A DNA stretch of 64,000 bases from Bacteroidota bacterium (GTDB taxonomy: Bacteria; Bacteroidota; Bacteroidia; Sphingobacteriales; Sphingobacteriaceae). The stretch spans positions 37,429 to 101,428 of the forward strand of contig JABDFZ010000001.1 of assembly GCA_013286325.1 (NCBI GenBank), read 5' to 3'. The position numbers and the translations under genes were made by a program. Within the stretch, counting starts at the first letter, position 1, and every line of letters starts with the position of its first letter. Positions 9,326 through 17,082 of the stretch are shown piece by piece. The notes beneath the pieces were generated by a model that did not search any database, had not been told where the DNA came from, and saw only the letters and a list, made by a program, of their open reading frames with translations.

Positions 9326-10888
9326 TTACTTTTTCCAAACCACCCAGTTAGTTGCGGGTGGGGTATGTTTTGCAGATGATGCCTTCAGAAAAAAACCAGC
9401 TTCCCTGTCGCCAAGGGCTACAGCCCTGCTCCAATCCGCTTTGGCAGCTGCTTTATTATTTAATAAAGAGTATACCCTCCCTCTTATAAAATAAGCACGG
9501 GCATTCGATTGATTTAATTCAATAGCTTTAGTCAGGTCGGCAAGTGCAGCAGTGTTATTCTTAACACCAGCATAAGCACAACCCCGCATGTAATAGGCAA
9601 AAGGAAGATTAATATTAGCCACAATTGCTTTATTAAGATCGGCTATTGCTGCATCGCAATTGTTCATTTCCATGTATATGGCCGCACGGTAATAACTGGC
9701 GTTACTGTTTTCTGGATTTATTGCAATCACTTTGTTGAGGTCGCTTAAAGCTTCTTTATTTTGTCGCAATGCCAGCTTTGCCGCTGCCCTATTTAGATAA
9801 GCTAATTCAAATGTGGGCGCTAATAAAATTGCATGGTTTAAATCATCAATAGCTCCGGTAAAGTTATTCATAGACGATTTTAAATAACCCCTGTCATTAT
9901 AAGCTTCGGCGTAATTAGGGTCAATACTAATAGCTTTTGTATAATCGGCCAGGGCACCATCATTATCAACAAGCTTTAACTTCACTCCTCCTCTGTAATA
10001 ATAGGCTTCAGCATCATTCGGGTCTAACGCTATCGCCTTCGAGAAATCATTACCCGCATCGCCATAATTCCCCATTTTAGCAATTAATTGAGCCCTTTGC
10101 AAATAGGCCCGGGCTGAACCCTTGTTAATTGTTATGGCCTGGTTGTAATCGGCTAAAGCGTTACTATAATCATTAATCTCTCTTCTCTGCTCCCCTCTGT
10201 AAAGGTAAGCAGCATCAAATGCAGGGTTTATAGCTATCGCCTTTCCAAAATCATCTATGGCTCCATAAGGATCTTTAAGACCAACTTTGGAGATGCCCCT
10301 GTCGAAATAGGCTTCCGGCAATTTAGCATCAAGTTCAATTGCTTTATTCAAATCTTCAAGGCCTCCTTTAAAATCTGCCAGGCCATTCTTCGAATTACCC
10401 CTGTTCGTATAGGCGCTTGCATCATTAGGGCTTAATTCCAATATCTTGTTAAAGTCTGCAATTGCATCATTAAAACTGCCAAGCCGGTTTTTTGCATTTC
10501 CCCTGTTGGTATAAGCGAGGTTATTTTTAGGGTTAAGGGCAATTGCACGGTCACAATCCTCAATAGCACCTTTAAAATCGTTCTTATTAAGCTTTGCATA
10601 AGCCCTGTTCGAGTACGCAAGATCAACGTTGGGGTTAATACTGATTTCTTTCGTAAATACTTCAATTGCAGCCTGGTAATCACCCTGCTGTGCCTTTATA
10701 ATACCTTTGTAGTTATAAGCCTCTAAATTATTAGGATTTAGCTCTATTTCCTTGGTAAAATAGTCCATTGCGCCATTGAAATCCCTATTGCCATATAGTT
10801 CAACACCCTTGTCAAAATATGGGTCGTGCTGCTGTCCAATCGAAAAAAGAGGTAAAAAGAGCGCGAAGTAAAAAAAAGTTTTTTTCAT
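9326..10888 (-). CDS. Exported tetratricopeptide repeat (TPR) protein
   Basis: The 520-residue protein has a signal peptide (MKKTFFYFALFLPLFSIGQQ) and then about 13-14 consecutive TPR units of 34 residues. Each unit follows A-x-x-x-R/N-G-x-x-K ... D-x-x-G-A-I-x-D-x-x-K-A-I-x-x-x-P, e.g. AYTNRGNAKNRLGSFNDAIA. TPR solenoids mediate protein-protein contacts. Its export and lack of any other domain suggest a periplasmic or envelope scaffold; the partner is unknown. It is transcribed alone. A TATATTTG box lies 35 nt upstream and a small hairpin just before the ATG. Confidence 0.9.
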   Translation of the reverse strand: MKKTFFYFALFLPLFSIGQQHDPYFDKGVELYGNRDFNGAMDYFTKEIELNPNNLEAYNYKGIIKAQQGDYQAAIEVFTKEISINPNVDLAYSNRAYAKLNKNDFKGAIEDCDRAIALNPKNNLAYTNRGNAKNRLGSFNDAIADFNKILELSPNDASAYTNRGNSKNGLADFKGGLEDLNKAIELDAKLPEAYFDRGISKVGLKDPYGAIDDFGKAIAINPAFDAAYLYRGEQRREINDYSNALADYNQAITINKGSARAYLQRAQLIAKMGNYGDAGNDFSKAIALDPNDAEAYYYRGGVKLKLVDNDGALADYTKAISIDPNYAEAYNDRGYLKSSMNNFTGAIDDLNHAILLAPTFELAYLNRAAAKLALRQNKEALSDLNKVIAINPENSNASYYRAAIYMEMNNCDAAIADLNKAIVANINLPFAYYMRGCAYAGVKNNTAALADLTKAIELNQSNARAYFIRGRVYSLLNNKAAAKADWSRAVALGDREAGFFLKASSAKHTPPATNWVVWKK

Positions 10889-10893
10889 GAAAA

Positions 10894-10908
10894 AACCACT
10901 CTGTGGTT
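10894..10908 (-). promoter_or_regulatory. Attenuator-like hairpin just before the TPR start codon
   Basis: In the minus-strand transcript AACCAC-AGA-GUGGUU is followed by UUUUC and then AUG. A 6-bp stem with a U-run between promoter and start codon could attenuate transcription or limit ribosome access. It is short and could be chance. Confidence 0.25.
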
Positions 10909-10923
10909 AGTAAAAATTGTTCC

Positions 10924-10931
10924 CAAATATA
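10924..10931 (-). promoter_or_regulatory. TPR gene -7 promoter element (TATATTTG)
   Basis: The minus strand reads TATATTTG, an exact TAnnTTTG match, 35 nt upstream of the ATG. No well-spaced TTG was found. Confidence 0.4.
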
Positions 10932-10985
10932 AAATTATTTCACCTGCTATTTTCAGATTATGTTTTATATTTAGTGCTTAAATAT

Positions 10986-11996
10986 ATGAAGACCTTTCCC
11001 TTTAATCAATTTAAAACAGCGCTGTTTTGCGGGCTGCTTTTAATTATTCAATCGTGTAAACCAGTTGTTCCTGGTTCCTGGAAAAACGAGAATATCAGCT
11101 CAGGCAAACGCAGCGATTTTCACCAGCTAAATGCTCAGGCATTACAGTATTTAAAAGCCAATAATCCTAAAAGGTTAAGAGCGCTTTTATCCAAAGAACT
11201 GCTCGTTGATAATAATGAAAGGCAGGTTGAGCTAATCAGCAACCGGCTGAACGACAATGCTTATGACTTGTTAGACGAATATTATGTTGTGCATAAATAC
11301 AAGGATACAGATACTATACATTCTGTAGGTGGGAGTATAAACCGTTATGATGTACTGTACCCCTATATTGCAAAAGAGATGTATTTTGCTTTTTTCGCGC
11401 CTAAAAAGTCCAACAACAAATATATGCTGAGCCTTATTTACAGCAAGTTTGATTACGGCTGGAAAATTACCAAACTGGATCTTGAGCCTTATACAATTAA
11501 TGGAAAAACAGCTCCGCAGTTATTTGCCTTAGCTAAAGAGCAATATGCGAAACAGCAGGTGCAAGCTGCACAAAACAATGTATCTCTGGCAGTTACCTGT
11601 TTTAAACCTTGTGTGTATTGGCAATATCCTGACGAAGTTGACGCCGGTAAGTTTTATACCAGGGTGCATGCAGAAGTTAATCAAACCTACAGATATCCAT
11701 TGGTATTAAAACAGATAGCTACCGGGCCGATGATATTGCGTGTTTACAATAAAAACCAGGATGACGGAACTTATCCTATGGTTTATTATATGACCCATTT
11801 TGAACTTAAAGACACAACCGATATAAAAAAGGAAAATGCGCAGATAAGAAATGTTGTCAGCAAAATAATGCCTGGCCTGGGTGAGAACAACAAATACATT
11901 CTATATTCTGCATTTAATAAACAGCCAAACGGTTATGAAGCTGTCGACCACTTTGATATGACGGAGGAAGTCAATACTGCACAAAAACAGCAATAA
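10986..11996 (+). CDS. Putative lipoprotein of unknown function
   Basis: I start at the ATG at 10986 (MKTFPFNQFKTALFCGLLLIIQSCKP). This gives a signal with a relaxed lipobox (IQSC) and a 336-residue protein. The ORF-track start 23 codons upstream puts a second hydrophobic stretch ahead of this signal and is unlikely. The mature part has an N-terminal region resembling the DUF/NTF2-like folds found in many Bacteroidota lipoproteins (QYLKANNPKRLRALLSKELL, KITKLDLEPYTINGKTAPQL), but I cannot name a family. Two cysteines (TCFKPCVYW) lie mid-protein. The radical SAM gene follows 72 nt downstream with its own promoter. Confidence 0.65.
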   Translation: MKTFPFNQFKTALFCGLLLIIQSCKPVVPGSWKNENISSGKRSDFHQLNAQALQYLKANNPKRLRALLSKELLVDNNERQVELISNRLNDNAYDLLDEYYVVHKYKDTDTIHSVGGSINRYDVLYPYIAKEMYFAFFAPKKSNNKYMLSLIYSKFDYGWKITKLDLEPYTINGKTAPQLFALAKEQYAKQQVQAAQNNVSLAVTCFKPCVYWQYPDEVDAGKFYTRVHAEVNQTYRYPLVLKQIATGPMILRVYNKNQDDGTYPMVYYMTHFELKDTTDIKKENAQIRNVVSKIMPGLGENNKYILYSAFNKQPNGYEAVDHFDMTEEVNTAQKQQ

Positions 11997-12054
11997 AGAA
12001 TCAAAGGATTCACGAGCCTGAAATTGGACATCTGGATTCCAACCTCAAATTCCG

Positions 12055-12062
12055 TATCTTTG
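12055..12062 (+). promoter_or_regulatory. -7 promoter element TATCTTTG placed for a near-leaderless transcript
   Basis: TATCTTTG is an exact TAnnTTTG match ending 6 nt before the ATG at 12069, so transcription would start at or within a few bases of that ATG. This rules against the TTG start at 12024 used in the ORF track. Confidence 0.5.
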
Positions 12063-12068
12063 CGGCAA

Positions 12069-13019
12069 ATGCAGGAATCAGCAACGGCAGTTTGGGAAAA
12101 AGGGTATAACAATTACGGCCCCTGGCTTAAGGAGAAGTACAAGGGTCACCGGGTGTTTAAGGTGATTGTTGATGGCGGCTTCACATGCCCAAACCGCGAT
12201 GGCTCCAAAGGCTATGGCGGCTGCACTTATTGCAATGTAGATTCGTTTACTCCATCGGTAAGCCGCAATGCCCCTACTGTTCGTGAACAAGTGATACAAG
12301 GCATGGAACGCGCCCGCACAGGCAACAAGGCCGATAAATTTATCATTTACTTTCAACCCAATACCAATACTTATGCTCCGGCACATTATTTAAAAATGAT
12401 GTACGACGAGGCGTTGAGTTATGGCACTGAAGATATTGTAGGCCTTTCTATCGGCACCCGCCCCGATTGCATAGATGCTGAAAAAATAGCCTTATTGGAA
12501 AGCTATACCGACAGGTTTGACGTGGATTTAGAAATGGGTATGGAATCCATTTATAATGATACCCTGGCGCAAATAAACCGGGGTTGCAACCACGAGGAAC
12601 TGGTAAAGGCTCTTAAGCTGGTTGAAAACAGCAAGCTGGATATTTGTGTGCATACCATTTTTGGCTTCCCATGGGAAACGCACGAAATGATGCTGCGTTA
12701 TGCTGATGAAATTAACCGTTTTCCGCAGATTAAATTTGTAAAATTCCATCACCTGCATATTGTGGAAGGTTCTGTAATGGGTGTAAAATATAAGCGCGAA
12801 CCATTCAAAGTTTTCAGCATTGATGAATATGCTGACTTCTTATGCGAACTGCTGCCACTCGTTCGTCCTGACATAGTTATCCAGCGTCTTTTCGGTCTTA
12901 GCGACCGCGAATTACTGATAGCCCCTAACTGGGGATTGAAAAAATCGGAGATTCAATATTATATTGATCAAAGAATTTTATCAAAAGGCGTAATACAGGG
13001 ATCTGCATACCGGCATTAA
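12069..13019 (+). CDS. TIGR01212 / YhcC-like radical SAM protein
   Basis: The protein carries CPNRDGSKGYGGCTYCNVDS, the extended C-x(n)-GGCxYC cluster motif of the YhcC/TIGR01212 radical SAM family, which binds a 4Fe-4S cluster and S-adenosylmethionine. VDLEMGMESIYNDTL and VCVHTIFGFPWE-like segments (ICVHTIFGFPWET) complete the SAM barrel. The reaction is not firmly established; some relatives are linked to tRNA or thiol chemistry. I prefer the ATG at 12069 (316 residues) because the TTG at 12024 lies upstream of the promoter box. The 102-residue minus-strand ORF at 12078-12386 is a shadow. Confidence 0.9.
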   Translation: MQESATAVWEKGYNNYGPWLKEKYKGHRVFKVIVDGGFTCPNRDGSKGYGGCTYCNVDSFTPSVSRNAPTVREQVIQGMERARTGNKADKFIIYFQPNTNTYAPAHYLKMMYDEALSYGTEDIVGLSIGTRPDCIDAEKIALLESYTDRFDVDLEMGMESIYNDTLAQINRGCNHEELVKALKLVENSKLDICVHTIFGFPWETHEMMLRYADEINRFPQIKFVKFHHLHIVEGSVMGVKYKREPFKVFSIDEYADFLCELLPLVRPDIVIQRLFGLSDRELLIAPNWGLKKSEIQYYIDQRILSKGVIQGSAYRH

Positions 13020-13080
13020 GGGATTTGTCGCGATTGTCAATATATGACAGCGTCAGGCATTTGAGACAGGATCAGAAAAA

Positions 13081-13160
13081 TCCCTTAATCCGCTTAATCC
13101 CGGTCAAACCCCGCAATAAATCCCCTAATCCGCTTAATCCCGGTCAAACCTCGCAAGTAC
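13081..13160. repeat. 40-bp tandem duplication overlapping the 3' end of the 13134-14162 gene
   Basis: Bases 13081-13116 and 13121-13156 match at 34 of 36 positions with an exact period of 40. Core words are TTAATCC, CGCTTAATCCCGGTC and AAACC. The right copy encodes the final residues (LARFDRD) and the stop of the minus-strand gene. The left copy lies just downstream. Confidence 0.9.
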
Positions 13161-14162
13161 CTTTCTTCCCAAATCAAATGTTACCCTGAAAGCTTCCTGG
13201 TTACTGGTAAAGCCAGGCGTGCGATGGATACTGAAAATGAACTGACCTTTGATATTCTTAAACAGGAAAGGTGTAAAAATCAGATCGAGGCGGTTATAAA
13301 ATTTCTTTTCATAAAAAGCATCACCATATTCTGTAGTTGATCCTTGTCCATCGTAAAACTCATCGTAAGCAGCAAACCGGTGATAGCTGGCATAAGCACT
13401 GGCAATAAATCCTTTCGGAGTTTTAAAGCCATCCACTCCCCGCTCCCGTTGAAAAGTCATCATGGCCCCTGCTTCGAAAGATAAAGAGTCAAAAGTAGTT
13501 TGCTTGTGGCTAAAATCAAGTCCGAGCCTAACCTGTGCACCGCCATTATCGCCAATATGGTCATTGGGCAACAACACTTCGGCCCCTGCATCGTGCATCA
13601 TCAGCACATAATGCGAAATATAGAACGGTTCAAACGATGATGGCCTCCATTTACCTTCAAAACCAAACAAGAACTGCTCGCGTGCAGTAACTGTTTGTCT
13701 GCTTACCCAATCAATCCAGCCTGTCTCTGTAAAGTTTGCGGTGTGATATCGCGCCAGCAAACCTTCAACATTTGGGCGGTAATAGCGTAAAGTATCATTT
13801 AATAACGCACGGGGGTAATTATCAATTAAACCCTCACGCGGAAACTCGCCTGCATTAAACAGCCATTTTGAGCTTTCATATTTATAATATGCAACCGGGT
13901 TCACCTTTAAAAAATATGGTTGTGCACCAAACTCGTGGATGCCGTTAACCCCAACAATAAAATGGTTCAGGCTGTCAACGTTAAGTCCAAGATCGAGGGC
14001 CAGACGTGTACCCGAGTAAGTGCGCGAGCGGGCTACAAAGTCCTTATATTCCCGGTTATCGAGAAAGCCCATGCCATTAAAGTGTATATCCAGGTTTTGC
14101 GCCAGTGCGGCAGTGCTTGTAATTATCGAAATGAAGATGATGAGGTAGAGTTTTTTTATCAT
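13134..14162 (-). CDS. Outer-membrane beta-barrel-like exported protein
   Basis: The 342-residue product has a signal peptide (LYLIIFISIITSTAALAQ) and a mature part of alternating, aromatic-rich strands (YFLKVNPVAYYKYES, FEGKWRPSSFEPFYISHYVLMM, NIKGQFIFSIHRTPGF), suggesting a barrel in the outer membrane. I recognise no named family. It starts 15 nt after the GT39 gene ends on the same strand, so the two probably form an operon and it may act in envelope assembly with that glycosyltransferase. Its last codons lie in a tandem repeat whose second copy is just outside the gene, so the C-terminus could vary between strains. Confidence 0.72.
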   Translation of the reverse strand: MIKKLYLIIFISIITSTAALAQNLDIHFNGMGFLDNREYKDFVARSRTYSGTRLALDLGLNVDSLNHFIVGVNGIHEFGAQPYFLKVNPVAYYKYESSKWLFNAGEFPREGLIDNYPRALLNDTLRYYRPNVEGLLARYHTANFTETGWIDWVSRQTVTAREQFLFGFEGKWRPSSFEPFYISHYVLMMHDAGAEVLLPNDHIGDNGGAQVRLGLDFSHKQTTFDSLSFEAGAMMTFQRERGVDGFKTPKGFIASAYASYHRFAAYDEFYDGQGSTTEYGDAFYEKKFYNRLDLIFTPFLFKNIKGQFIFSIHRTPGFTSNQEAFRVTFDLGRKVLARFDRD

Positions 14163-14177
14163 ACAGTATAAGGGGTA

Positions 14178-15896
14178 TTATTTAACAGTTAATTTAATGA
14201 TCCTGCTGTTTTTACTTCCCCAAAACGGGTCGGTGCGAAGAGAAAAGATCAGGTTAAAATCACCTTTCTCCAACGGCGAATTTACGCTAAAAGTATAATG
14301 AGTTCTCTCACCCGGCTGTAAACTTATATTTTTAAAATCACCTCCGGCTTCCTGTGCATTAATGATGGAATCCCGCTTAAATAAACAAGCTTCAAAAAAC
14401 ACCGGGTGCTGATAGCCCTTATCAGCAAAGCTGATGGGGAACGGATATGGATTTTTTACGGTAAGGTCAAAAACCTTTTTTTGCCCTGGTGATGCAGTTA
14501 CTTTAATGGAATCGGTATCGAATATTACCTTTTGATAGGTACGCACATCATTAACCCAGCCACCATACCATTTACCCGCCTCAATATTTATGGTATCGGT
14601 GCTTAGCCCTTTTACGGGGTAATAAGTTAAATAATACACTTTTTTATGCTGAATACTATCCCCCATCGGCCAGATATCGAACTGGGTAAGGCGGTAATAA
14701 CGGTTATCATAAGCAAAGCATTTAAGGCTGTTGGTATAATAATTATATTTTGAAGGGTTCTGGAAGCCCTCGCTCATTACAACATAATTGTTGCCTGCTT
14801 TTTGCTTCACAATATGCGTCCACTCTTTAAAACCATAATAGCTTTTTAAGTGCCCGTAAGTTTTGGCAAAACCGAAGCCACCAATAATAATAACACGAAC
14901 AATTATAATGATGCTTACATTAACTACAGCCAAAGGCAATAACCATTTTGGCCAGCCACCCTGTTGTTTAAAGTGTATAACCGCCAGCATAACCAGCGGA
15001 GCAAACAGGATGAACGTCCATTGGGGCTGTACTTCGCCTTTAGCGCTGCTGATAAAAAAGAAAAGCAATGTTCCAAGGCAATTTACCATGAGGCAGCGGA
15101 TAAAGGTATCCTTTATGCTGATGGTGTATGCTTTATAAAATAAAAACCAGCCAATAAGCGGCCCTGCCATCAGCAGTTGCCCGGGCAGGTAGGAGAACGT
15201 ATTCGAAAAGCTATAAGTATCAGACGAACGTTCAAACAAATGGTAATTTATAGACGGATAGCCATGATTGACCTGCCATATAATATGCGGTACGTACAAC
15301 ACTACTGCCAGCACAACGATACCCCAAAACGATCCGCGTTTTAACAATTTCAGGTTGGCAATCAGTGTAAAGCCAATTATTAATATGCTGTTGTATTTGC
15401 TGTAGAGCAGGCAGGCAACGGTAATGCCAAGTAAAACGGTCAGCGTCCATGTATCCCATTTCAGGTATTGTTTATACAGATAATAGAATAACACCGTAAA
15501 AAAGAAAAGCGGGGCGTCAGGTGTAGTTGTAAAACCATAAATATGAAAGATAAACACACCTGAGATAACCAATACAAATGCTAAAGCATCAGCCGCGTAT
15601 TCTTTTAATATCAACCACATTAAATAGATGGATGCCGAACTGGTTAATACGGTGATGAGGCGTAAACCAAGTTCGTTATGCATAATGCTGTCGCCAATCC
15701 GGATGAACAAGGCAACCATTGGCGGATGATCGAAGTACCCCCAATCCAAATAGCGCGAATACATCCAGTAGTAAGCCTCATCGCCCTGCAGCTCTAATGT
15801 AGAGGCTTGTATAATGTTCAACACCGTCCAGCATAGCAGGAAATACCAGATAATTTTGTTGGACTGAATAGACTTGTTTAAAGTGTTAACAGGCAT
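14178..15896 (-). CDS. GT39-type (PMT/ArnT-like) membrane glycosyltransferase
   Basis: The 572-residue protein has about ten hydrophobic segments. Its first periplasmic loop carries LQGDEAYYWMYSRYLDWGYF followed by DHPPM, the D-E pair of ArnT/GT39 family enzymes that transfer sugars from polyprenyl phosphate donors. A soluble C-terminal part (about residues 440-572) looks beta-rich and lies outside the membrane. The acceptor is unknown; lipid A, glycan or protein are all possible. It is first in an operon with the barrel gene at 13134-14162. A consensus promoter (15922-15950) places the ATG at 15894-15896 about 25 nt downstream. Confidence 0.9.
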   Translation of the reverse strand: MPVNTLNKSIQSNKIIWYFLLCWTVLNIIQASTLELQGDEAYYWMYSRYLDWGYFDHPPMVALFIRIGDSIMHNELGLRLITVLTSSASIYLMWLILKEYAADALAFVLVISGVFIFHIYGFTTTPDAPLFFFTVLFYYLYKQYLKWDTWTLTVLLGITVACLLYSKYNSILIIGFTLIANLKLLKRGSFWGIVVLAVVLYVPHIIWQVNHGYPSINYHLFERSSDTYSFSNTFSYLPGQLLMAGPLIGWFLFYKAYTISIKDTFIRCLMVNCLGTLLFFFISSAKGEVQPQWTFILFAPLVMLAVIHFKQQGGWPKWLLPLAVVNVSIIIIVRVIIIGGFGFAKTYGHLKSYYGFKEWTHIVKQKAGNNYVVMSEGFQNPSKYNYYTNSLKCFAYDNRYYRLTQFDIWPMGDSIQHKKVYYLTYYPVKGLSTDTINIEAGKWYGGWVNDVRTYQKVIFDTDSIKVTASPGQKKVFDLTVKNPYPFPISFADKGYQHPVFFEACLFKRDSIINAQEAGGDFKNISLQPGERTHYTFSVNSPLEKGDFNLIFSLRTDPFWGSKNSRIIKLTVK

Positions 15897-15921
15897 TATA
15901 TGCTACGAAGGATTGATGCCG

Positions 15922-15950
15922 CAAAGGTAGGATAAAACAGTTTAAGACAA
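15922..15950 (-). promoter_or_regulatory. Consensus Bacteroidota promoter for the GT39 operon
   Basis: On the minus strand TTG (15948-15950), an 18-nt spacer and TACCTTTG (15922-15929) match the Bacteroidota sigma factor consensus. The -7 box is 25 nt from the ATG. Confidence 0.7.
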
Positions 15951-16013
15951 AAAAGAGTGTTGCCTGCCCGAATTAAAATTATTTCCTCAAATTAGCCCGA
16001 CATTAAACAGATC

Positions 16014-16469
16014 ATGATAAAAGCAATACAAACTTTAAAGACACTCAGGGCAAGCACTCTTAAATTAGTTGAGGGGCTTACCATTGAACAGTTAAATAAG
16101 ATACCTAACGGATTTACCAATAACATTATGTGGAATTTAGGGCACTTAATAGCTGCACAACAAGGTGTGTGTTATACCCGTGCAGGCCTTGCAACGCCGG
16201 TTGATCAAAATTTGATAGGACCATACAAACCAGGGACAAAGCCTGAAAGCATAGTTAGTGAAAATGAGGTTGAAGAAATAAAGGCGCTTTTAGTTGCAAC
16301 TATAGACCAGTTGGAAGCAGACTACAATAAAGGTATTTTTAAAGAATATCCTGCATTTACTACCCGGTACGGTGTTGAGTTAGCCAGTATAGAAGATGCT
16401 ATTGACTTTTTGCCTTTTCATGATGGATTGCACATGGGGTATATAATGGCGCTGAAGCGGGCTATATAA
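16014..16469 (+). CDS. DinB family (YfiT-like four-helix) protein
   Basis: The 151-residue helical protein has NIMWNLGHLIAAQQ in the second helix and FLPFHDGLHMGYI at the end. These supply the three metal-binding histidines expected in the DinB superfamily (GHL, then HDGLH). Members bind a divalent metal and include bacillithiol or mycothiol S-transferases and maleylpyruvate isomerase-like enzymes. It is cytoplasmic and the full family length is present. It is a single gene whose stop lies 10 nt from the stop of the convergent PIN toxin gene. The substrate cannot be deduced. Confidence 0.85.
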   Translation: MIKAIQTLKTLRASTLKLVEGLTIEQLNKIPNGFTNNIMWNLGHLIAAQQGVCYTRAGLATPVDQNLIGPYKPGTKPESIVSENEVEEIKALLVATIDQLEADYNKGIFKEYPAFTTRYGVELASIEDAIDFLPFHDGLHMGYIMALKRAI

Positions 16470-16478
16470 TTAAGTAAA

Positions 16479-16850
16479 TTATATAGATAAAATTACTGCC
16501 TGGAGATCGCTTATCTTTTTGAATCCTTTGTCCATGGTAAACAAGGGAAGATCAAAATAAATTGCAGTTGCTGCGATGACTGCGTCTGGCAGTTTTGTTT
16601 TATATTTTGATCTTAAATTTATTGTTATATCCTTAATAGCGGGTTCGATATCAACAATATAACACTCGGATAAAAAGTTTTTTAGTAAGGCGAAATCTTT
16701 TGGGGTTATATTGGGGAAACTTAAAACTTCTATTTCAGAAATTATTGATACAAATAAATTACGACCTGTAATTAATTCCTGTACTTCACTAACTCCGTTA
16801 AATAGGTTGATAATTAATGATGTATCAATAACAATTCTATCTCCACTCAT
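16479..16850 (-). CDS. PIN-domain (VapC-like) ribonuclease toxin
   Basis: The 123-residue protein has the PIN acidic set: D9 in IVIDTSLIINLF, E39/E41 in SIISEIEVLSF, D89 in TKLPDAVIAATA and D107 in LPLFTMDKGF. VapC-type enzymes are Mg-dependent RNases acting on tRNA or rRNA. Its ATG overlaps the 3' end of a 57-codon gene on the same strand by 14 nt, the usual translational coupling of toxin to antitoxin. The target RNA is unknown. Confidence 0.88.
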   Translation of the reverse strand: MSGDRIVIDTSLIINLFNGVSEVQELITGRNLFVSIISEIEVLSFPNITPKDFALLKNFLSECYIVDIEPAIKDITINLRSKYKTKLPDAVIAATAIYFDLPLFTMDKGFKKISDLQAVILSI

Positions 16851-17010
16851 CCCTCGTTTTTAATTGATAGGTCAAACCGTCAACACCGAAGTCTATTTTA
16901 CCAAAATATTTACTTAAGTCAATGGGTGCTTTTTTCTTGGGAAGCTTAGTTAGCTCCTCATCAAGTTTGTTCCGGCTCGTTAATTTATTAACCTCAATTA
17001 TTTTTGCCAT
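16837..17010 (-). CDS. Cognate antitoxin of the PIN toxin (57 residues, not in the ORF track)
   Basis: I translated this from the ATG at 17008-17010: MAKIIEVNKLTSRNKLDEEL, then a lysine-rich stretch and DLSKYFGKIDFGVDGLTYQL..., ending EWR-TAG. The TAG overlaps the toxin start (GGATGAGTGGAGATAG). The position, size, charge and 14-nt overlap fit an antitoxin. No AbrB, MetJ/Arc or Phd domain is evident. The N-terminal KIIEVNKL could be a minimal DNA-binding strand and the C-terminal half the toxin-wrapping segment. A TATATTTG box 3 nt before the ATG would give a near-leaderless transcript. Confidence 0.75.
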   Translation of the reverse strand: MAKIIEVNKLTSRNKLDEELTKLPKKKAPIDLSKYFGKIDFGVDGLTYQLKTRDEWR

Positions 17011-17027
17011 ATACAAATATACTATTT

Positions 17028-17073
17028 TATCAAAACATAAAACCCGGCTTAAACCGGGTTTTATGTTTTGATA
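17028..17073. terminator. Strong bidirectional terminator with perfect 20-nt arms
   Basis: Bases 17028-17047 and 17054-17073 are perfect reverse complements around CTTAAA. The core is AAAACCCGG / CCGGGTTTT. It lies 9 nt past the sucB stop on the minus strand and only 17 nt before the antitoxin ATG, so it ends the sucAB transcript and insulates the toxin-antitoxin pair. Confidence 0.85.
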
Positions 17074-17082
17074 TAGGGATGT

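Noticed and set aside
14863-15138. 91-codon plus-strand ORF
   Set aside because: Antisense shadow of the GT39 membrane protein; no start context or motif.
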